DNA of 10,717 nt from Burkholderiales bacterium. GTDB taxonomy: Bacteria; Pseudomonadota; Gammaproteobacteria; Burkholderiales; Usitatibacteraceae. Positions 6,922 through 10,717 of the stretch are shown one piece after another. A program made the position numbers and the translations under genes. The DNA lies in the NCBI GenBank assembly GCA_014378085.1, contig JACMOJ010000442.1, positions 1 through 10,717 on the forward strand, read 5' to 3'. The notes under the pieces were generated by a model, which was not told the origin of the DNA, ran no database searches, and saw only the letters and a program-made list of their open reading frames with translations. How positions within the stretch are numbered: the first letter of the stretch is position 1; every line of letters starts with the position of its first letter.

Positions 6922-7644
6922 ATGCTCGACTCATTAAATTTTCAAGCTTCATATAAGTTAGCGCTTGCCCTCTTGTTTCTCCCCGCTACTGCGACGAGTA
7001 CCCCCAACGAGCTATTGGCGTCGCCGGCGAAAGTTAGCATGGTTTCGACGTCATCCGGTGGCGCCGAGCTGCTTGAGCCGGACCGCGCATTCCTGCCCCG
7101 GTTTCGGCTACGTGATGCCGCCACAGCCGAAATCAAGTTTGATGTGGTGCCAAGTTATTACCTCTATCGCGACCGGATCCGCGTACAAGGGCAGGTAGTC
7201 GACCCGCAGACCGGGTCGAAAAACATAAAGCCGAAACCGGGTACTAGTGCCGCAAAGGCCATGACACCGCTGCGTTTATCCATGCCACCAGGTCGTTTTG
7301 TGGATGATCCCACCTTCGGGCGAGTGGAAATCTTCGACCAAAGTGTGGTGCTATTGGTTGATTTAGGCGCCTCTGTTCCAGACGCCAAATCCACCCCCCA
7401 TTCGAGCGCTAAATCGCCGGTTGCGGCAAAACCGTTCAACAAGTTTGTGCTCACTTCGCAGGGCTGTGCCGCTGCGGGCGTTTGCTTTCCACCGCAACAG
7501 CACGAATTTGCGCTGCCCGCTAGCGGCAGTAAGTCGCGTGATTTACGCACGACTGAAAGCGGATGGATATTACCCATCGGTGCAACCTCGCTAGGATTTG
7601 GCCGCGCAAATTCGCCGTCCGCAAGCGCGATAACGTCCAAATAA
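6922..7644 (+). CDS. Stand-alone DsbD N-terminal (alpha) domain protein, secreted
   Basis: A 240-residue periplasmic protein matching only the N-terminal immunoglobulin-like domain of the disulfide reductase DsbD. Residues 1-26 form a Sec signal (YK then LALALLFLPATATS). The domain runs from about 50 to 200: LEPDRAFLPRFRLRD at 51-65, YYLYRDRIRV at 79-88, MPPGRFVDDPTFGRVEIFDQ at 121-140, and the redox pair Cys182/Cys188 in GCAAAGVCFPP, which in DsbD passes electrons to periplasmic partners. After residue 200 there is only a short polar tail. The transmembrane beta domain and C-terminal thioredoxin domain of DsbD are absent. The linker at 150-172 is Ser/Ala/Lys-rich and longer than usual. Start: the ATG at 6922 (GGGA 5 bases upstream) gives a normal signal peptide. 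An in-frame ATG at 6853 would add 23 residues before it. The stop lies 4 bases before the thioredoxin gene, so the two are likely co-expressed. Confidence 0.8.
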   Translation: MLDSLNFQASYKLALALLFLPATATSTPNELLASPAKVSMVSTSSGGAELLEPDRAFLPRFRLRDAATAEIKFDVVPSYYLYRDRIRVQGQVVDPQTGSKNIKPKPGTSAAKAMTPLRLSMPPGRFVDDPTFGRVEIFDQSVVLLVDLGASVPDAKSTPHSSAKSPVAAKPFNKFVLTSQGCAAAGVCFPPQQHEFALPASGSKSRDLRTTESGWILPIGATSLGFGRANSPSASAITSK

Positions 7645-7648
7645 CATC

Positions 7649-8218
7649 TTGCAGAGTCGACGCGCCACCATCGTGTTTGCCGGCATCGCGGGTGCCGTAA
7701 TCCTGTTGCTGTTCGCGGTTGCGCTTTTGATTGGCAGGCTTGAGTCCGAGCCGGCGGTGAGCAACGCTGTCGAGCGGGGCTCTAATGCAACATCGTCAGT
7801 TATCTATGCCACGTCGTTCCCTGATCTGTCCGGAAAGTCACAGCCGATCGCGCAGTGGAGTCAACGGCTGTTGGTGATCAATTTTTGGGCAAGTTGGTGC
7901 GCGCCCTGCATAGAAGAGATTCCGTTGCTGGTACAAATGCAGCAAAAGTACCAACCTCAAGGTTTGCAAATAATTGGCATCGCCGCAGATTCTCAGGCAA
8001 ATGCCGCTAAGTTCGCTCAAAAGCTCGCAATCAACTATCCCGTACTGCCAGATGAAGGCCGAGCGATTGCGTTTTCTAAGCGAGTGGGAAATCGCCTCGG
8101 GTTGTTGCCATTTTCTGTTGTTGTTGGTGCGGACGGACGAATCATCATGACTAAGCTGGGAGTTTTTAGCGCCTCAGAGCTAGAGACGATCATCATAAAT
8201 CACCTACCACGGTCATAG
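7649..8218 (+). CDS. TlpA/ResA-like membrane-anchored thioredoxin-family protein
   Basis: A 189-residue protein with an N-terminal basic stretch and a single membrane segment at about 9-29, leaving a thioredoxin-fold domain in the periplasm. INFWASWCAPCIEEIP at 77-92 holds the redox pair Cys84/Cys87 (CAPC). ADSQANAAKFAQ at 113-124 is the usual insertion of the TlpA/ResA group, and the cis-proline is Pro154 in LLPFSVVVGADG. Such proteins reduce disulfides in periplasmic targets, for example during cytochrome c or copper-centre assembly, and usually receive electrons from DsbD or CcdA. The initiation codon is TTG at 7649. The only earlier codons in frame are non-start ones back to a stop at 7631, and no Shine-Dalgarno is visible, so translation is probably coupled to the DsbD-alpha gene ending 4 bases upstream. 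A GTG at 7673 is a less likely start, cutting into the membrane segment. Confidence 0.85.
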   Translation: MQSRRATIVFAGIAGAVILLLFAVALLIGRLESEPAVSNAVERGSNATSSVIYATSFPDLSGKSQPIAQWSQRLLVINFWASWCAPCIEEIPLLVQMQQKYQPQGLQIIGIAADSQANAAKFAQKLAINYPVLPDEGRAIAFSKRVGNRLGLLPFSVVVGADGRIIMTKLGVFSASELETIIINHLPRS

Positions 8219-8230
8219 TTTGTTGCTAAA

Positions 8231-8248
8231 TTACCGTAAATTCGGTAA
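8231..8248. repeat. Inverted repeat TTACCG-N6-CGGTAA downstream of the thioredoxin gene
   Basis: Perfect 6-base arms around TAAATT, 13 bases after the thioredoxin stop, in an A+T-rich stretch (8219-8320) unlike its surroundings. A second, weaker dyad (AATAT-CGAA-ATATT) follows at about 8261-8274. There is no T-run after either, so a terminator is not supported. Either could be an operator in the region that must carry the aroQ promoter. No convincing -35/-10 pair was found between 8219 and 8433. Confidence 0.35.
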
Positions 8249-8433
8249 ACATACGTCAAATATCGAAATATTATCATCCGGAAACACTGTTAGAAAACGC
8301 ATTTGATTAAGTTTTAGGCAACTCGCCACACACAACGGCTTGTAATCGTTACATGCTGTACTGCCTGACCGCACAGTCATTTAAGTCCGGCAAAAAAACC
8401 GCAACTTCGCGCAATTTCAGGCAAACTACCGCT

Positions 8434-8898
8434 ATGCAAAGCGTGATAGCACATCGAATTTTGGTATTACACGGGCCAAATCTGAACCTTCTCGGGAGTC
8501 GTGAGCCTGCCGTCTATGGCACCGACACTTTGGCGGATATCAATACCCGCTTGGCCGCAATTGCGTCAGCCGCGAGTGTTGAGTTAGGCACTTTTCAATC
8601 CAATTCGGAAGGTGCGTTGATAGACCGCATCCATTTGGCGAAAGCCGAGGGCATCAATTGTTTCGTGGTCAATCCCGGCGCCCTGACCCACACCAGTATC
8701 GCGTTACGCGACGCCTTTTTGGCGGTGGAAATTCCGTTTATTGAAGTTCATCTCTCAAACGTTCACGCTCGCGAGCCGTTTCGCAGCCACTCGTATTTGT
8801 CGGACAAGGCGGTTGGTGTGATCTGTGGTCTCGGTGCAAAAGGATATGAATACGCGCTGCTCAGCGCGATTTCGACGCTAGCGAGCGCTAACCATTAA
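8434..8898 (+). CDS. aroQ: 3-dehydroquinate dehydratase, type II
   Basis: A 154-residue type II dehydroquinase, which catalyses the dehydration of 3-dehydroquinate to 3-dehydroshikimate in the shikimate pathway. The length is typical for the dodecameric enzyme. [20 protein letters not shown] at 10-29 contains the lid arginine (Arg23) and catalytic tyrosine (Tyr28). FQSNSEG at 54-60 and [15 protein letters not shown] at 80-94 are substrate-binding segments, and [17 protein letters not shown] at 104-120 contains the general-acid His106. GAKGYEYAL at 134-142 is the usual C-terminal motif. The ATG at 8434 is chosen because the conserved core begins a few residues later. The frame opens at 8353, but the 27 additional residues are polar and unlike the family. 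No strong Shine-Dalgarno precedes 8434. It precedes accB, a frequent arrangement in betaproteobacteria. Confidence 0.95.
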   Translation: MQSVIAHRILVLHGPNLNLLGSREPAVYGTDTLADINTRLAAIASAASVELGTFQSNSEGALIDRIHLAKAEGINCFVVNPGALTHTSIALRDAFLAVEIPFIEVHLSNVHAREPFRSHSYLSDKAVGVICGLGAKGYEYALLSAISTLASANH

Positions 8899-9097
8899 AT
8901 AGACCACGCGGTTGACTACCCACTAACCGCGCAATTGACCACCCAATCAATCGCTCATTTGACCGGCAAGACCCGGTTGAAGGGTGTCGTGAAGTCACCC
9001 ACGTAATGAAATGTCACAAACAGGCGGGCCAACGACCCGCCCGCCTGCCAGTCTCGGTGGCGAGCGCAACAATAATTTGAAGCAGGAGGCAACGCAC
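8899..9097 (+). promoter_or_regulatory. accB leader region with several perfect inverted repeats
   Basis: The 199 bases between aroQ and accB hold at least two clear dyads. CGCGGTT (8907-8913) pairs with AACCGCG (8925-8931) over an 11-base loop. CAGGCGGGC (9021-9029) pairs with GCCCGCCTG (9039-9047) over a 9-base loop. A smaller one, ACCGG with CCGGT, lies near 8961-8976. None is followed by a T-run, so they are not typical intrinsic terminators. The strong ribosome binding site AGGAGG at 9084-9089 follows 36 bases after the second hairpin. This looks like a structured mRNA leader or partial terminator ahead of accBC. accBC expression is known to be feedback-controlled in Escherichia coli, but the mechanism here is inferred only. 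Confidence 0.45.
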
Positions 9098-9541
9098 ATG
9101 GACCTACGCAAGATAAAAACCTTGATCGACCTCGTTCAGGAATCCGGTATCGCAGAGTTGGAAATTACCGAAGGTGAAGAGAAGGTCAGAATTAGCCGCC
9201 ATGGTACGGTCCCGCCTGCACCGCAGTATGTGCAGTTGCCCGCCCAAATGAGCCTATCCCCCGCTGCGGCGGCTCCGGTGGCGGGCGTTGTCCCGGCAGC
9301 GCCGCTGGGCCACACGCTGAAGTCGCCGATGGTGGGAACGTTTTATCGTTCACCCTCACCTGGGTCGTCTTCGTTCGTTGAAATCGGTCAATCCGTCACG
9401 AAGGGCCAAACGCTTTGCATCATTGAAGCGATGAAGCTGCTAAACGAAATCGAGTCTGATGCGGCTGGCGTAGTCAAGGCTATCCTGGTTGAAAACGGTC
9501 AGCCCGTCGAATACGGCCAGCCTCTTTTCATCATCGAATAG
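9098..9541 (+). CDS. accB: Biotin carboxyl carrier protein of acetyl-CoA carboxylase
   Basis: A 147-residue BCCP that carries the biotin arm between the carboxylase (AccC) and carboxyltransferase (AccA/AccD) in malonyl-CoA synthesis. Residues 1-35 form the N-terminal dimer-type segment ([23 protein letters not shown]). An Ala/Pro-rich flexible linker spans about 37-70, and the biotinyl domain runs from about 72 to 147. The biotinylated lysine is Lys113 in EAMKL, and the bacterial thumb region [17 protein letters not shown] at 81-97 is present. The start at 9098 has AGGAGG 8 bases upstream. The frame is open from 9011, but that extension reads through the leader hairpin and is not family-like. 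accC begins 15 bases after the stop. Confidence 0.96.
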   Translation: MDLRKIKTLIDLVQESGIAELEITEGEEKVRISRHGTVPPAPQYVQLPAQMSLSPAAAAPVAGVVPAAPLGHTLKSPMVGTFYRSPSPGSSSFVEIGQSVTKGQTLCIIEAMKLLNEIESDAAGVVKAILVENGQPVEYGQPLFIIE

Positions 9542-9556
9542 CCGCGGAGTTTACAT

Positions 9557-10717
9557 ATGGCGGTATTTGGCTCTAGTCCCCGGCCGGGGGGCATGTTCGA
9601 AAAAATTCTGATCGCGAACCGTGGCGAGATCGCTTTGCGTATCCAGCGCGCCTGCCGCGAAATGGGCATTAAAACGGTAGCCGTACATTCTGAAGCCGAC
9701 GCCGACGCAAAGTACGTGATGCTTGCTGACGAATCCGTCTGTATCGGACCGGCACCGTCGAAAGACAGTTACCTCAACATTCCTGCGATCATCAGTGCGG
9801 CAGAAGTCACCGATGCACAGGCGATTCATCCGGGATACGGATTCTTATCCGAGAATGCAGACTTTGCTGAACGCGTAGAAAACTCAGGATTCGTCTTTAT
9901 CGGCCCGAAACCCGAAAACATCCGCATGATGGGTGACAAGGTTCAGGCCAAAGTAGCGATGCGGAAATTTGGCGTGCCATGTGTGCCGGGTTCAGAAGGT
10001 GCGTTGCCCGACGACCCGAAGGAGATTCGAAGAATTGCCGCCGAAGTGGGTTACCCGGTAATCATTAAAGCGGCGGGCGGCGGCGGTGGCCGCGGCATGC
10101 GCGTGGTGCATACCGAAGCCGCGTTAGTCAACGCGGTACAGATGACGAAAGCGGAGGCGCAGACCGCCTTTGGCAACCCAATGGTCTATCTAGAAAAATT
10201 CCTAGAGAATCCGCGCCATATTGAAATCCAGATCCTCGCAGACGAGCACAAGAGCGCGATTTTTTTATGGGAACGCGACTGCTCCATGCAGCGTCGCCAC
10301 CAAAAAATCATCGAGGAAGCTCCAGCGCCAGGGTTGAAGCCGCGAATTCGCGACAAGATTGGTGAACGGTGTGCAGACGCTTGTGTGAAGATGGGCTACC
10401 GCGGCGCTGGTACTTTTGAATTTCTGTTTGAAAACGATGAGTTCTACTTTATCGAGATGAACACACGTGTGCAGGTAGAACATCCCGTTACCGAGATGAT
10501 TACGGGCGTCGATATTGTGCAAGAGCAGGTGAGAATTGCCGCCGGCTACAAACTGCGTTATCGTCAAAAGGATATTCAGCTACGAGGACATTCTGTCGAG
10601 TGTCGAATCAACGCAGAAAATCCGGTGAGTTTTGTCCCGTCGCCGGGGCGCATCACACGCTTCCACGTTCCCGGCGGCCCCGGGATTCGCGTGGATTCAC
10701 ATGTGTATGCCGACTAC
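9557..10717 (+). CDS. accC: Biotin carboxylase of acetyl-CoA carboxylase (3' end outside the window)
   Basis: The first 387 codons, without a stop, of the ATP-grasp enzyme that carboxylates the biotin on BCCP. Numbering from the internal ATG at 9593 matches the Escherichia coli protein: [14 protein letters not shown] at 4-17, [10 protein letters not shown] at 79-88, Lys116, Lys159 before the glycine-rich [10 protein letters not shown] loop, [12 protein letters not shown] at 227-238, Glu276, Glu288, Asn290, Arg292 and Arg338 are all in place. About 75 residues are missing at the C-terminus. Two starts are possible. ATG 9557 has GGAG at 9546-9549 with a 7-base gap and would add 12 residues ([12 protein letters not shown]). 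ATG 9593 gives the usual family N-terminus but follows only a G-run inside a palindrome. I prefer 9557 on ribosome-binding grounds and note that family alignment favours 9593. Confidence 0.95.
   Translation, partial: MAVFGSSPRPGGMFEKILIANRGEIALRIQRACREMGIKTVAVHSEADADAKYVMLADESVCIGPAPSKDSYLNIPAIISAAEVTDAQAIHPGYGFLSENADFAERVENSGFVFIGPKPENIRMMGDKVQAKVAMRKFGVPCVPGSEGALPDDPKEIRRIAAEVGYPVIIKAAGGGGGRGMRVVHTEAALVNAVQMTKAEAQTAFGNPMVYLEKFLENPRHIEIQILADEHKSAIFLWERDCSMQRRHQKIIEEAPAPGLKPRIRDKIGERCADACVKMGYRGAGTFEFLFENDEFYFIEMNTRVQVEHPVTEMITGVDIVQEQVRIAAGYKLRYRQKDIQLRGHSVECRINAENPVSFVPSPGRITRFHVPGGPGIRVDSHVYADY
9578..9589. repeat. Perfect 12-base palindrome CCCCGGCCGGGG between two accC start codons
   Basis: A self-complementary GC block lies just before the second in-frame ATG (9593) of accC. 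Its right half is the only G-rich sequence that could act as a ribosome binding site for that ATG, so a hairpin or duplex here would hide it. As a perfect palindrome without a loop it would form only a small hairpin in RNA. A functional role is inferred. Confidence 0.6.

Noticed and set aside
8353..8433. N-terminal extension of AroQ
   Set aside because: The conserved dehydroquinase core begins just after the ATG at 8434, and the extra 27 residues match nothing in the family.
9021..9047. Rho-independent terminator after aroQ
   Set aside because: The stem is strong, but it is followed by CCAGTCTCGG rather than a run of T, so it is listed only as part of a structured leader.
9551..9829. Minus-strand frame over the accB-accC junction
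   Set aside because: It overlaps the highly conserved N-terminal half of accC on the opposite strand and encodes no recognisable protein.

Overview
The window looks like chromosomal housekeeping DNA from a Proteobacterium, most likely a betaproteobacterium. The main evidence is the ordered block TlpA-like thioredoxin, aroQ, accB, accC at the right-hand end, preceded by DsbD-related and fxsA genes. This neighbourhood is familiar from betaproteobacterial genomes. A short form of ArgC and a plant-type 2Fe-2S/FAD reductase of the CDP-6-deoxy-glucoseen reductase family also fit. Genus or species cannot be read from the sequence. No tRNA, rRNA, CRISPR array, insertion sequence or phage gene was seen.

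Layout. (1) 1-93: a pair of short GC-rich palindromic repeats in opposite orientation, ending just before exodeoxyribonuclease III (xth, 94-858, +). A membrane-anchored erythromycin-esterase-family protein (861-2264, +) follows after 2 bases. (2) 2289-5112: a compact minus-strand cluster, read right to left: ferredoxin-like reductase, peroxiredoxin, argC, and a small three-helix membrane protein. It converges on the esterase-family gene. (3) 5181-6170: a divergent SDR-family NAD-dependent epimerase/dehydratase interrupted by ten 9-base tandem repeats. It converges on fxsA (6179-6619, -). (4) From about 6850 onward, all on +: a stand-alone DsbD N-terminal (alpha) domain with a signal peptide, a membrane-anchored TlpA-like thioredoxin, aroQ, accB, and accC, which runs off the window.

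How the genes work together. accB and accC encode the biotin carrier and biotin carboxylase of acetyl-CoA carboxylase, the first committed step of fatty-acid synthesis. aroQ is the third step of the shikimate pathway and argC the third step of arginine synthesis. The DsbD-alpha and TlpA-like proteins both look periplasm-facing and carry redox cysteine pairs, so they plausibly hand electrons to periplasmic substrates. The membrane electron-importing half of DsbD is not next to them. The reductase and peroxiredoxin may belong to one transcription unit with argC, but a functional link is only inferred.

Most notable: the DsbD-alpha protein occupying the place where a full DsbD is expected; the Gly/Glu-rich 9-base repeat tract inside the SDR enzyme; and the accB leader and accC start region, which are rich in perfect inverted repeats. 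I found no convincing undescribed multi-gene system.
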